From Glycomyces sp. TRM65418 (lineage in GTDB: Bacteria > Actinomycetota > Actinomycetes > Mycobacteriales > Micromonosporaceae): DNA of 64,000 nt. The notes under the pieces were generated by a model. The model ran no database searches. It was not told where the DNA came from and saw nothing but the letters and a program-made list of their open reading frames with translations. A program made the translations under genes and the position numbers. This document shows positions 37,913 to 46,881 of this stretch, one piece after another (positions within the stretch are counted from its first letter, which is position 1; each line of letters opens with the position of its first letter). The DNA is taken from NCBI RefSeq assembly GCF_019710475.1, contig NZ_JAJFAX010000003.1, positions 372,001 to 436,000 of the forward strand, read 5' to 3'.

Positions 37913-40000
37913 TCAGGCATCGGCGGTGAGGCGCAGCGTGCGGGCCGCGAGTGCGGCGTCGGCCGCCACGGTGAGGACGCCGGCGGCGGCGTCCCAAGTG
38001 GTCTTCCATTCCGGGAGGTCGGCGGGGAAGACGGTGGACACGGTGACCTCGCGTCCGGCGAGGTGCGGGAAGCGCAGTTCGGTGGCGTCGGGGCCGCCGC
38101 GGCGCCAGACGGAGACGAGGTCGCCGTCGGGTGCTTTGAGCCCCAGGGAGATCCACGGGTCGGTCCAGCCGGGCAGGCCGGTGGGCCAGTGCGGGTGGCC
38201 GTTCGCGATCGGGCCGCGGAGGGTCTTGGCGACGGCGATGGCCTCGGCGACCGTGCGGCGCTGGGCTCCGGTCATCGCGTTGAGGTGGCCGGAGACGTAG
38301 AAGCGGCCGAGGAGCCCGGTGACGAGGCAGAACGCGGCCTCTTCCTCGTTCATGCCGGGCTGGGGGTAGGCCCAGTTCGCGGCCTGCTCGGGCAGGAGCG
38401 AGATCGGGGCGGCGGCGGCGATCGGCGGGTATTTCGTGAACTCCTGCTGGTCTGATGTGGACTGCATGGCGAGGCGGGAGAGGACCGCGAAGTCCATGCG
38501 CATCGCGCCGGAGGAGCAGTTCTCGACCACGAGGCCGGGGTGGCGGTCGAGCACGCCGTCGAGCCAGGCGAGGTGGGCGCGATTGTGCTCGAGGAGCCCG
38601 TCGCCGATGCTGTCGGCGTCGAGATCGGTGCCGGGGCCGGGGTCGATGTTGTAGTCGAATTTGAAGAAGCCCACGCCGAAGTCGTGCACGAGCCGGTCCA
38701 CGACGGCGTCCAGATGCGCGACGGCGGCGGGGTGGCGCAGGTCGAGGTGGTAGCGGTGATGCTCGACGAGGCGCTGGCCGTGGCGCTGCAGGAAGGCCTC
38801 GTGCGGCAGCGTGTCGGCCATGGGACTGCGGACGCCGATGACCTCGGGTTCGAGCCACAGGCCGGGGACCATGCCGGCGTCGCGGATGGCGTCGACGACC
38901 TCGCCGAGGCCGCCGGGGAAGCGGGTGGTGGAGGGCTGCCACTCCCCCACCGTGGGCCACCAGTCGCCGCTGTCGTCGTACCAGCCGGCGTCGATGCAGA
39001 AGATCTCGGCGCCGACTTCGGCGGCGGCCCCGATGAGCGGGAGGAGCTTCTCGGTGGTCGGGTCGCCGAGGAGGGTGTTCATGTAGTCGTTGAAGACCAC
39101 GGGCATGGCGGCGTTGTCGACGTGCGGGCGGCGGGCGGCGCGGCGGAAGTCGGTCAGTGACGCGACGGCGTCGGTGAAGTCGGCTCCGGCGGTGACCGTG
39201 ACAGGGACGGTGGTGAAGGATTCGCCGGGGCGCAGGATCTTGGTCCAGGCCGCGTCCGCGTCGGTGGGGCCCGAGAGGCTGAAGTACGCGCCGCCGAGGT
39301 CGTCGCCCAGTTCCCAGCGCCAGGCGCCGTTGTGCTCGATCTGCCATGCGAAGGCCAAGCCCGCGGACTCGAGACCGGCGACCGGGAGGTGGCGGCCGGT
39401 GGACCACGTGCCGTCGGAGGTGATCGACCAGTGGCCGCGGGGGTCGTGGTCCTTGCCGGCGAGTTCGGTGGAGAGTCGCGGGAAGTCGTCGCCGCGCAGC
39501 GGGCTGCGGGTCCAGCGGCCTTCGCCGAACCAGTCGCTCACGCCGTGGACCCGTTCCCAGCCTGCGAGGTGGTCGCCCGGGCCGGGCTGGGTGAAGCCCA
39601 TCGACCAGGAGGCGACCGAGCGGAGGACGACGGCCCGGTCGCCGGTGGCGCGGACTTCGACGCGGGAGCGGACGGCCGCTTCGGCGTCGTCGAGGAGTTC
39701 GAGCACGACGGTGGCCTCGACGCCGTCGGCGGCCTGGCGGAGGGTCAGCACCCGGCCGCGTTCGGTGCGGGACTCGGCGTGGGAGACGTGGCGCAGCAGC
39801 GTTCCCAGTTCGGTGTGGACGAGACGGTCCGCGGCCGGCCGGCTGCCGTGGTCGGCGGTGGTGATCTCGACCAGCGGCAGCGGGTGAACCGGGAAGCCCT
39901 CCGCGCCGCGCCTGACCCGGACGATCCGCACCGGCGAGCCGGCGTCCCATTCGAACCGGAACCCGATCCGGTCACTGCCCCAAGAGAACTGCTCGTTCAC
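37913..40000 (-). CDS. Alpha-galactosidase, GH36
   Basis: 695 residues, normal for bacterial GH36. The beta-supersandwich N-terminus covers 1-300. The TIM barrel shows FCIDAGWYDD, WLEPEVIG, and the nucleophile Asp at about 448 (FFKFDYN). The acid/base Asp is in ENCSSGAMRMDF at about 503, followed by STSDQQEFTKYPP. There is no signal peptide, so it acts inside the cell on imported alpha-galactosides such as melibiose or raffinose fragments. GTG 40000 is the start. Adjacent transporter genes are broken, so import must use another system. Confidence 0.92.
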   Translation of the reverse strand: MNEQFSWGSDRIGFRFEWDAGSPVRIVRVRRGAEGFPVHPLPLVEITTADHGSRPAADRLVHTELGTLLRHVSHAESRTERGRVLTLRQAADGVEATVVLELLDDAEAAVRSRVEVRATGDRAVVLRSVASWSMGFTQPGPGDHLAGWERVHGVSDWFGEGRWTRSPLRGDDFPRLSTELAGKDHDPRGHWSITSDGTWSTGRHLPVAGLESAGLAFAWQIEHNGAWRWELGDDLGGAYFSLSGPTDADAAWTKILRPGESFTTVPVTVTAGADFTDAVASLTDFRRAARRPHVDNAAMPVVFNDYMNTLLGDPTTEKLLPLIGAAAEVGAEIFCIDAGWYDDSGDWWPTVGEWQPSTTRFPGGLGEVVDAIRDAGMVPGLWLEPEVIGVRSPMADTLPHEAFLQRHGQRLVEHHRYHLDLRHPAAVAHLDAVVDRLVHDFGVGFFKFDYNIDPGPGTDLDADSIGDGLLEHNRAHLAWLDGVLDRHPGLVVENCSSGAMRMDFAVLSRLAMQSTSDQQEFTKYPPIAAAAPISLLPEQAANWAYPQPGMNEEEAAFCLVTGLLGRFYVSGHLNAMTGAQRRTVAEAIAVAKTLRGPIANGHPHWPTGLPGWTDPWISLGLKAPDGDLVSVWRRGGPDATELRFPHLAGREVTVSTVFPADLPEWKTTWDAAAGVLTVAADAALAARTLRLTADA

Positions 40001-40081
40001 GGTGCCCCTTGCCTCGTCGTGCGCCCGCGGCCGGGAAGCGGACGCCTGGCGGTGGTTGCAGGTGGAACCCTAGCCTAAATA

Positions 40082-40095
40082 TGAAATCGATTTCA
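40082..40095. promoter_or_regulatory. LacI-family operator 1
   Basis: TGAAATCGATTTCA is a perfect 14-bp palindrome with central CG, the standard LacI/GalR form. It lies between the divergent alpha-galactosidase and GH-A genes. Confidence 0.75.
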
Positions 40096-40104
40096 AGTCA
40101 CGTC

Positions 40105-40120
40105 TTGAAATCGTTATCAA
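40105..40120. promoter_or_regulatory. LacI-family operator 2
   Basis: TTGAAATCGTTATCAA, an imperfect palindrome centred 24 bp from operator 1. Two operators on about the same DNA face fit repression of both divergent genes. Confidence 0.65.
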
Positions 40121-40193
40121 ACATCGGTACGGTCAAGCTGCGATCCCCAGGGTCCCCGTCCCCCGTCTCGACGAAGAGAGGACCGACCAGATC

Positions 40194-42881
40194 ATGAGGA
40201 GACTGATGAGCACAGCCGCTGCGGCGGCGGTCGCCGCGACCGCCGTCACCGGCCTGGCCTCCCCCGCCACGGCCGCCGAGCCCGACGTGCTCGCCGTGGA
40301 CTTCGCCGAGCGCACCGGCGGCTTCCGCGGCGGCGCCACGGGCACTCTCTACGGCTTCGGCGACGAAGGCGCCCCCACGCAGTCGCTGATCAACGGCGCC
40401 CGCATCACCAACACCTCGCAGAAGGCCCCCTACGGCACCCAGCACCCCTCCGGGGACGCCCTCAAGATCGAGGACGGCTTCTTCGCCAAGAACGGCGAGG
40501 ACATGTACGTCTACATGCAGGACTACTACCCCGACTGGCCCTACCACGGCAGCACGCGCCCCGCCGACACCCGCGCCTACGACCTGGAGGACGGCTCCTT
40601 CACCGAAGGCGGCAACGGCGTCTGGGACTACCTCGAGGTCGTCGAGTTCGTCGCCGAGGCCGTCGCCACCGACTCCGACCGCCCCCAGGACTACATCCTC
40701 ATCCCCTTCAACGAACCGGACGGCAACTGGTACCGCGACTGGCCGAACCAGAAGGAGCGGTTCCTCGCCGACTGGCAGGCCGCCTACGAGAAGATCCAGG
40801 AGGTCTGGGAGCGCCACGGCCTCGGCCGCGCCCGCGTCGGCAGCGCCGCCGACACCCGCTGGCAGCCCGAGCGCAGCGCCGACATCCTCGCGTTCGCGAA
40901 GGCCAACGGCTCGCTGCCGGACGTCACGATCTGGCACGAGCTGGGCATCGAGAACCTCGGCACCTACCGGAGCCACTTCGCGGAGTACCGCGCGCTCGAA
41001 GCCTCCCTCGGCATCGACCCGAGACCGGTGAACATCAACGAGTACGGGATGCTGCGCGACATGGGCGTCCCCGGGCAGCTGATCCAGTGGTTCAGCATGT
41101 TCGAGGACACCAAGGTCGACGCGCAGACCGCGTACTGGAACTACGCCGGGAACTTCTCCGACAACAGCGCCCGCCCGAACGGCGCGAACGCCGGCTGGTG
41201 GATGTTCAAGTGGTACGGCGACCTCCACGGCGGCGAGACGGTGCGGGTCACGCCGCCGACGCCGAACGGCGTCGACACCCTCCAGGCCATCGGCGCGATC
41301 GACGAGGCGAACCGCCGCGCCACGGTCCTCTGGGGAGGCGCCGACCGCGATGTCGCCCTCGACTTGAGCGGGCTCGACGCGTCGGTCTTCGGAGACAAGG
41401 TCGACGTGGAGATCCGCGAGAACGCCCTCACCGGCGCCGAGGGCCTCGCGGACACGCCGCGCGTGATCGCCGCCTACGACGGCCTGAAGGTCGACGACGG
41501 CTCCCTGCGGCTGGACGTGCCGACGTACGACCGGTACGCGGGCTACCAGCTCCTCGTCACGCCGAGCCAGTCGCGCGACGTCCAGGCCGAGGCCGCCGCG
41601 CAGCCGTGGCGGGACGCGATCGAGGCCGAGGACATGGCGCTCACCGCCGCCACGGTCTACACGCAGGATCCGAAGGCGAACGGCGGTTGGCAGTTCCTGG
41701 CCTCCGGCGGCCGGGACGTGGGGTCCTTCAACCGGGTCGGATCGCGCGCCGAATGGACGGTGGAGGCGCCGCACGAGGGGACCTACCGCCTCCAGGTGAT
41801 CGGCGGCGCGCCGGGCGTGCCGGGCAGGCACGCCCTGTTCGTGGACGGCGAGTCGGCGGGCACGATCCAGTACGCGGCCGACCTGGCGCTCAACGACACC
41901 AGCAGGTGGAAGTACCGCGGCAGCGCCGAGCTGCTCGTGGACCTGACCGCCGGCCGCCACACGCTGTCGATCCGCTCCAGCGCCGACGGGGTCCACCGGC
42001 TGCCGAACTCGGACATCACCCTCGACAAGGTGTCGCTGACCTCGGTCGCGGAAGGCGAGCCGACTCGGTACCCGGCCTCGGGCTTCCGCCTGGAGGACGG
42101 CGCTTCGCTGACGTGGAGCGGCAACACCAAGGGCGGCGCGGCCCTCCGCGGGGACGCGCGCGCGGACCTGTACGCGACGGCGATGGAGACCGGCTACTAC
42201 GACGTGCGAGTGGACTGGGCGTCCACCGGCGCGTCATCGGTCGAAGTGACGGTGAACGGCACGGCCGTGGCCACGATGGACGCCGACGCGGCCGGGAGGT
42301 GGCGCTCCAGCGCCACGGTCAACCTGCACGAGGGCATCAACGAGATCGAGCTCCGCTCCCCCGACGGGGCCGTGGTCCAGTCGCTCACCACCGTGCGGCA
42401 CCGCGCGGCGGACGAAGCGGCCGTCGCGATCGAGGCCGAGGACGCCGTGCTGCACGGTCGGGCCTCGGTCACCACGCTCGACGAGGGCACCGGCACCAAC
42501 GCCTCCGGCGGCGCCTTCGTGGGCTGGATCGGCGGCGGGGAGGCGAACGCGATCGAGCTGCCGCGCGACGGCTTCGACGCGGCCGGGGACTACGACGTCA
42601 CGGTGTTCTACGCGAACGCCGAGACCTCGGGCGAGCACGACTACAACCCGCAGGTGGTCGACCGCCGGCTGGAGGTGCGGGAGGGCGCCGAGCCGGTGGG
42701 CCACGCGTACTTCCGCTACACCTACTCGTGGGACAGCTTCTCGCAGCGGACCGTCCCGGTCACCCTGTCCACCGCGGATGAGCCGCTGCGGCTGGGGAAC
42801 GCGAGCGCGTGGGCGCCGAACATCGACCGGGTCGTCATCGCCCCGCACCTGGTCGGCGAACCGACGACGACCGCCCGCTAG
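40194..42881 (+). CDS. Secreted clan GH-A glycoside hydrolase with carbohydrate-binding modules
   Basis: 895 residues. A Sec signal peptide ends near ASPATAA (about 28). The TIM barrel spans about 35-345: acid/base Glu in LIPFNEPDGNWY (near 173) and nucleophile Glu in NINEYGML (near 283), as in clan GH-A; the arrangement recalls GH39-like enzymes. A small beta domain follows (345-460). Residues about 475-620 and 745-890 look like CBM35-type modules (IEAEDMAL, IEAEDAVLHG), with a further beta domain between. The exact GH family and substrate are unsure; a galactose-containing polymer is likely from its alpha-galactosidase neighbour. Confidence 0.75.
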   Translation: MRRLMSTAAAAAVAATAVTGLASPATAAEPDVLAVDFAERTGGFRGGATGTLYGFGDEGAPTQSLINGARITNTSQKAPYGTQHPSGDALKIEDGFFAKNGEDMYVYMQDYYPDWPYHGSTRPADTRAYDLEDGSFTEGGNGVWDYLEVVEFVAEAVATDSDRPQDYILIPFNEPDGNWYRDWPNQKERFLADWQAAYEKIQEVWERHGLGRARVGSAADTRWQPERSADILAFAKANGSLPDVTIWHELGIENLGTYRSHFAEYRALEASLGIDPRPVNINEYGMLRDMGVPGQLIQWFSMFEDTKVDAQTAYWNYAGNFSDNSARPNGANAGWWMFKWYGDLHGGETVRVTPPTPNGVDTLQAIGAIDEANRRATVLWGGADRDVALDLSGLDASVFGDKVDVEIRENALTGAEGLADTPRVIAAYDGLKVDDGSLRLDVPTYDRYAGYQLLVTPSQSRDVQAEAAAQPWRDAIEAEDMALTAATVYTQDPKANGGWQFLASGGRDVGSFNRVGSRAEWTVEAPHEGTYRLQVIGGAPGVPGRHALFVDGESAGTIQYAADLALNDTSRWKYRGSAELLVDLTAGRHTLSIRSSADGVHRLPNSDITLDKVSLTSVAEGEPTRYPASGFRLEDGASLTWSGNTKGGAALRGDARADLYATAMETGYYDVRVDWASTGASSVEVTVNGTAVATMDADAAGRWRSSATVNLHEGINEIELRSPDGAVVQSLTTVRHRAADEAAVAIEAEDAVLHGRASVTTLDEGTGTNASGGAFVGWIGGGEANAIELPRDGFDAAGDYDVTVFYANAETSGEHDYNPQVVDRRLEVREGAEPVGHAYFRYTYSWDSFSQRTVPVTLSTADEPLRLGNASAWAPNIDRVVIAPHLVGEPTTTAR

Positions 42882-42894
42882 GGGTTCGACCGGT

Positions 42895-42928
42895 GAAGGC
42901 CCTGAGCGCGGTCGCGCTCGGGGCCTTC
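42895..42928 (+). terminator. Bidirectional hairpin between GH-A and CitE genes
   Basis: A 15-bp stem (42895-42909 with 42914-42928) with one mismatch and 4-nt loop, ending 2 bp before the CitE stop. Confidence 0.75.
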
Positions 42929-42929
42929 G

Positions 42930-43709
42930 TCAGTCGTCGAGGAGGCGCCGGGCGCGGCCGAGCATGGCCGGGTCGACCATCTGGCCGTCCGGAAGGGTCG
43001 CGACGCCGCCGTCATCGAGGGCGTCGAGGACGGCGCGGGCCCAGGCCCGTTCCTCCTCGGAGGGGGCGAAGACCTGCTTGATGATCGGGATCTGCTTGGG
43101 GTGCACGGCGACGCGGCCGTGCAGGCCGAGGTCGCGGCCGCGTTGGGTGTCGGCGCGAAGGCCTTCGAGGTCCTGGATGGCCGGGTAGGCCGAGAGCATC
43201 GGCGCGTCCAGGCCTGCGGCGCGGGCCGCGAGGAGCAGGCTGATGCGGAGGTGGTCGCGCACGAGCGGGTCGGCGCTGCCGAGGTCGCTGGCGAGGTCGG
43301 CCTCCCCCAGGGCGATCTCGTGGACCGCGGGGTGGGCGGCGATCTCGGCGGCGGCCTCGAGGCCGCGGGCGGACTCGATGAGGGCGGTCAGCGGGAGCGG
43401 CCCGGCGAGGTAGGCCACGGCGTCGAGCATGCGCGGGCCGTCCACTTTGGGTATGCGCAGGCCCACGTCCGCGCCGGTGGACCGGATCGCGCGGATCTCG
43501 TGGGCGGCGCCGGGGTTCACGCGGATCTGGACCGCGGTCTCCGGGGGCGTGTCGATCCATTCGAGCACGTTCGCGAGCGCCTGGGCCTTCGCGCGGTCGG
43601 GCACGGCGTCCTCGAGGTCGAGGATCACGATGTCGGCCCCGGAGGCGGCGGCCTTGTCGAACCGGTCGGGCCGGTCGCCGGGCACGTACAGGGCGCTGAG
43701 GGGTCTCAT
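42930..43709 (-). CDS. HpcH/HpaI aldolase (CitE-like CoA-ester lyase)
   Basis: 259 residues. SALYVPGDRPDRFDKA and ILDLEDAV (Mg and substrate residues) open the CitE barrel. Further motifs are IRVNP, LIESARGL (catalytic Glu), GEADLASDLG (Mg Asp) and AVHPKQIPI. CitE-like enzymes cleave 3-hydroxy-acyl-CoA esters such as malyl-, methylmalyl- or citramalyl-CoA to acetyl- or propionyl-CoA and an oxoacid. Here it follows a CaiB-type CoA-transferase with an ATGA overlap, so that enzyme likely makes its CoA substrate. It is the last gene of the ten-gene locus. Confidence 0.88.
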   Translation of the reverse strand: MRPLSALYVPGDRPDRFDKAAASGADIVILDLEDAVPDRAKAQALANVLEWIDTPPETAVQIRVNPGAAHEIRAIRSTGADVGLRIPKVDGPRMLDAVAYLAGPLPLTALIESARGLEAAAEIAAHPAVHEIALGEADLASDLGSADPLVRDHLRISLLLAARAAGLDAPMLSAYPAIQDLEGLRADTQRGRDLGLHGRVAVHPKQIPIIKQVFAPSEEERAWARAVLDALDDGGVATLPDGQMVDPAMLGRARRLLDD

Positions 43710-44908
43710 ATGACGCCTTTCGCTCGCAGCAGGTCCAGCTGTTCGCGGGTGACGCCGGCCTCGGCGAGGACGGCGTCGGTGTCCTGGCCGTGGCGGCGGC
43801 CGGTCCAGCGCACCGCGCCCGGGGTCGCGGAGAGGCGGAAGAGCACGTTCTGCATCTTCATCGGGCCGAGTTCCTCGTCGTCGACCTGGAGGACGGTGCC
43901 GATGGCCCGGTACTGGGGGTCGCCGAGGACGCCGCGGACGTCGTAGACGGGGGCGATCGCGGCCTGGGCCTCCTCGAAGGCCGCGAGGACCTCGCCGGTG
44001 GGGCGGGCCGCGATCCAGGCGGACACGGCCGCGTCGAGTTCGTCGGCGTGCTCGGCGCGGGTGTGCCCGGAGGCGAACCAGGGTTCGTCGACGAGGTCGG
44101 CGCGGCCGACGAGGCGCATCACGCGTTCGGCGATCGACTGGGAGCTGGTGGAGACGGCCACCCAGTCGCCGTCGCCGGTGCGGTAGACGTTGCGCGGGGC
44201 GTTGTTGACCGAGCGGTTGCCGCTGCGGGGCTGGAGGACGCCGAGCTGGTCGTAGGCGGTGATCTGGCCGCCGAGGAGCATGAGGATCGGCTCGATGATC
44301 GCGAGGTCGATGACCTGGCCGCGTTCGTCGCGGTCGACGCCGCGGAGGGCGACGAGCACGGCGTAGGCGGTCGCGAGGGCCGCGATGCCGTCGGCGAGGC
44401 CGAACGGCGGCAGCGTCGGTGGGCCGTCGGGTTGGCCGGTGAGGGCCGCGAAGCCGCTCATGGCCTCGGCGAGGCTGCCGAAGCCGGGCCGGGAGGCGTA
44501 CGGCCCGGTCTGGCCGAACGCGGTCACGCGGGCGACGACGAGGCGCGGGTTGGCGGCGTGGAGGGCGTCGGGGCCGAGGCCCCAGCGTTCGAGGGTGCCG
44601 GGGCGGAAGTTCTCGATGAGCACGTCCGCGTCGGCCGCGAGCCGCAGGAGCAGGTCGGCGCCTTCGGCGGTGCCGAGGTCGATGGTGACGGTGCGCTTGT
44701 TGCGGCCCAGGGTCTTCCACCACAGGTTGACGCCGTCCTTGGCGGGGCCGTGGCCGCGCGCGGCGTCCGGGCGGGAGGGGTGCTCCACTTTGATCACGTC
44801 CGCGCCGAAGTCGCCGAGGAAGGTGGCGGCGATGGGGCCCGCGAAGAGCGTGGAGACGTCGAGGACGCGGAGGCCGTCCAGGGGCGGGGTGCGGTGCGGC
44901 GCGGTCAT
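43706..44908 (-). CDS. CaiB/BaiF family CoA-transferase
   Basis: 400 residues, typical for class III CoA-transferases. VLDVSTLFAGPIAATFLGDFGADVIKVEHP is the N-terminal CoA-binding signature; TLGRNKRTVTIDL and ENFRPGTLERWGLG follow. The catalytic aspartate is Asp173 (GLADGIAAL). It moves CoA between organic acids. Coupled by ATGA overlaps to both the TIM/SUMF1 gene before it and the CitE gene after it. Such a pair normally activates and splits a hydroxy-dicarboxylic acid; the acid here is unknown. Confidence 0.9.
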   Translation of the reverse strand: MTAPHRTPPLDGLRVLDVSTLFAGPIAATFLGDFGADVIKVEHPSRPDAARGHGPAKDGVNLWWKTLGRNKRTVTIDLGTAEGADLLLRLAADADVLIENFRPGTLERWGLGPDALHAANPRLVVARVTAFGQTGPYASRPGFGSLAEAMSGFAALTGQPDGPPTLPPFGLADGIAALATAYAVLVALRGVDRDERGQVIDLAIIEPILMLLGGQITAYDQLGVLQPRSGNRSVNNAPRNVYRTGDGDWVAVSTSSQSIAERVMRLVGRADLVDEPWFASGHTRAEHADELDAAVSAWIAARPTGEVLAAFEEAQAAIAPVYDVRGVLGDPQYRAIGTVLQVDDEELGPMKMQNVLFRLSATPGAVRWTGRRHGQDTDAVLAEAGVTREQLDLLRAKGVI

Positions 44909-46881
44909 GCGTTGCCCTCCAGGTCCCAGGCGAGGCGGAAGCCGATGGCGCTCGACCGCTCGACGCCGAGTCCGGCGAGCAGGAGCTTCAGGCTGAACGA
45001 CGGCTCGCGCCGGCCGCCGTCGGCGTACCAGTCGGAGCCTTCGGCGCGGTAGTCGCCGCCGCCCTTGAGCATCGCGAAGCGGGTGATGCCGTCGCTGTGC
45101 TCGCTCTCGGTCCAGTTCCACACGGCCGGGGTGCGGCGCTGGAAGCCCGGCTGCTCGGCGGCGAGCTGCCATTCGAACTCGTCGGGCAGGCGCGCTCCGG
45201 CCCAGGCGGCGTAGGCGCGGGCGTCGGCGAGGGACACGCCCGTGACGGGGGCGGTGGCGTCGCCCGTCCCGCAGAGGAACCGGTTGTCCACGCGGGGCCG
45301 GTACCCCGTCTCGGCGAGGAACCGGCCGTACTCCCCGACCGAGACCTCCAGGGGCGCGACGGCCACGGGCCGGGGGATCGCGATGTCGAGGAGCGCCTCG
45401 CGGTCGTCGTGCAGGCGCGGCGGCAGCGGCTTCCACTCCTCCACATAGGGCGCCCCTTGGTAGAGGCCGGTCTCGCGGCGGCGGTAGGTGACCGCGAGGC
45501 GGTACGCGCCGGGTTCGACCCGGATCCCTCGACCTGGGAGGAGCGAAGGCCCGGGGACCACGCGGAACGCGGAGCGGACCGGGAAGCGGGCGTCGTCGGA
45601 GCCCGGATCGTCGGCGGCGGCGAGCAGCACCTGGTCGAGCCAGGCGGGAGCCTCGGCGCCCGGGGCGAGTTCGAGGACGCCGGTGACGCCGCGGCCGGGG
45701 ACCGTGACCTCGGTGGGGTCCGCGACACCGGCGGTCACGTCGTAGCGCCTGCCGCCGGGCGGGAGCGGTGCGGCGAGCGGGTCGCCGGTCCAGTCGGCGT
45801 CGGCGCGGTTCACCAGTGTCCACAGGGTCACGCCGTCCTTGGTCCAGCGCGAGGCGTAGACCCCGGCGGTGATCGCCGCCGGGGCCGCGCCCTCGAGCGG
45901 GGACCACTCCCCCTCGGTGAGCACGTCGTGGGCGGCGCGCTGCACGCGGAGCATCCGCCGCAGCGTGGCCTCGTCGCGGCGGTTCCAGCCGACCCAGACG
46001 CCGAACACGGCGTCCCACACCAGCATCCCGGTGCCGTTCATCCACGCGGACTGGAGTTCGCCGCTGTGGTCGCGGTTCCAGCGGCGGGTCGAGTGCGTCA
46101 TGTGGCGGCGCTCGAACCAGTGGGCCCGCTGCACGCCGGGCGCCTCCGAGTCGGCGAACCACTGCGCCCAGCTGAGGAGGTGGTCCTCGATCCGCTGGTT
46201 GGGGACGCGCGACTCGCCTTCGAGGACCTGCGGCGGGTCGGTCGCGGCGAGCGCGCGCGTGAGCCTCGCGTCGCCTTCCTTGAGGGTGTCCAGGAAGACG
46301 CCGTCCACGCCGAGGTCGGTGACGAGCGCGGCGAGTTCCTCCGCATCATCGCGGCCCGTGCGCCGCGTACCGGTGTCCCAGGGGTTGTAGTCGACGAAGA
46401 CGCGGATGCCGAGCGAGTGGAACTCCTCGACCAGGGCGGCGAGGCCGGGCACGTCGCGGTAGTAGTCGAACTGGTTGCGGTCGTCGACGCCGATGATCGG
46501 GTAGGCGTGCCAGAGCACGACGCCGTCGAGGCCGCCCTGGTCGGCGGTCGCGTCGAGGAACGCGTCCACGGTGAAGCGCTGGCGGGCGTGGTCGAACAGG
46601 CGCTCGTCCCACAGCCACACCTGGGCGACGGCGTAGGCGCGGCTCGCCCAGCGGGTGTCGAGGACGTCGTAGGCGCTGCCGTCGTAGTCGAGCCGCCGCC
46701 GGGCCTCCTCCCGCCAGGCGGCGAGGTCGGCTCGCCAGCACGGCCAGTCGGCGGGGTCGTCGGGGGCGGCGAAGATCTTGGCGACGTCGCCCAGCTCGGG
46801 GTCGATCGCGCCGCCGGGTGGGAGGACCGTCGGTCGGTCGACGGGTCGGGGCACGAGCGGGTCGAACTCATCGGGTTGCAC
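44905..46881 (-). CDS. TIM-barrel glycosidase-like protein fused to SUMF1-like domain
   Basis: 658 residues from GTG 46881, inside the end of the kinase gene. Residues about 90-380 read as an alpha-amylase-like barrel: GLDGVVLWHAYPIIG, LGIRVFVDYNPWDTG, VDGVFLDTLKEG (likely nucleophile Asp) and a strand with LEGESRVP (candidate acid Glu). A beta domain spans about 380-510. Residues about 515-658 form a sulfatase-modifying-factor fold (EVSVGEYGRFLAETGYRP, LPDEFEWQLAAE, VWNWTESE, AIGFRLAWD). The cysteines used by formylglycine-generating enzymes are absent, so it is not a sulfatase activator. No signal peptide is seen; it would act in the cytosol on an imported substrate. Confidence 0.7.
   Translation of the reverse strand: MQPDEFDPLVPRPVDRPTVLPPGGAIDPELGDVAKIFAAPDDPADWPCWRADLAAWREEARRRLDYDGSAYDVLDTRWASRAYAVAQVWLWDERLFDHARQRFTVDAFLDATADQGGLDGVVLWHAYPIIGVDDRNQFDYYRDVPGLAALVEEFHSLGIRVFVDYNPWDTGTRRTGRDDAEELAALVTDLGVDGVFLDTLKEGDARLTRALAATDPPQVLEGESRVPNQRIEDHLLSWAQWFADSEAPGVQRAHWFERRHMTHSTRRWNRDHSGELQSAWMNGTGMLVWDAVFGVWVGWNRRDEATLRRMLRVQRAAHDVLTEGEWSPLEGAAPAAITAGVYASRWTKDGVTLWTLVNRADADWTGDPLAAPLPPGGRRYDVTAGVADPTEVTVPGRGVTGVLELAPGAEAPAWLDQVLLAAADDPGSDDARFPVRSAFRVVPGPSLLPGRGIRVEPGAYRLAVTYRRRETGLYQGAPYVEEWKPLPPRLHDDREALLDIAIPRPVAVAPLEVSVGEYGRFLAETGYRPRVDNRFLCGTGDATAPVTGVSLADARAYAAWAGARLPDEFEWQLAAEQPGFQRRTPAVWNWTESEHSDGITRFAMLKGGGDYRAEGSDWYADGGRREPSFSLKLLLAGLGVERSSAIGFRLAWDLEGNA

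Noticed and set aside
37791-39950. Extension of the permease remnant frame through the alpha-galactosidase gene
   Set aside because: It lies in a shifted frame of the well-supported GH36 gene and has no permease motifs beyond about 37790.
44905-46881. Formylglycine-generating enzyme (sulfatase activator)
   Set aside because: The SUMF1-like part lacks the catalytic cysteines and no sulfatase gene is in the window.
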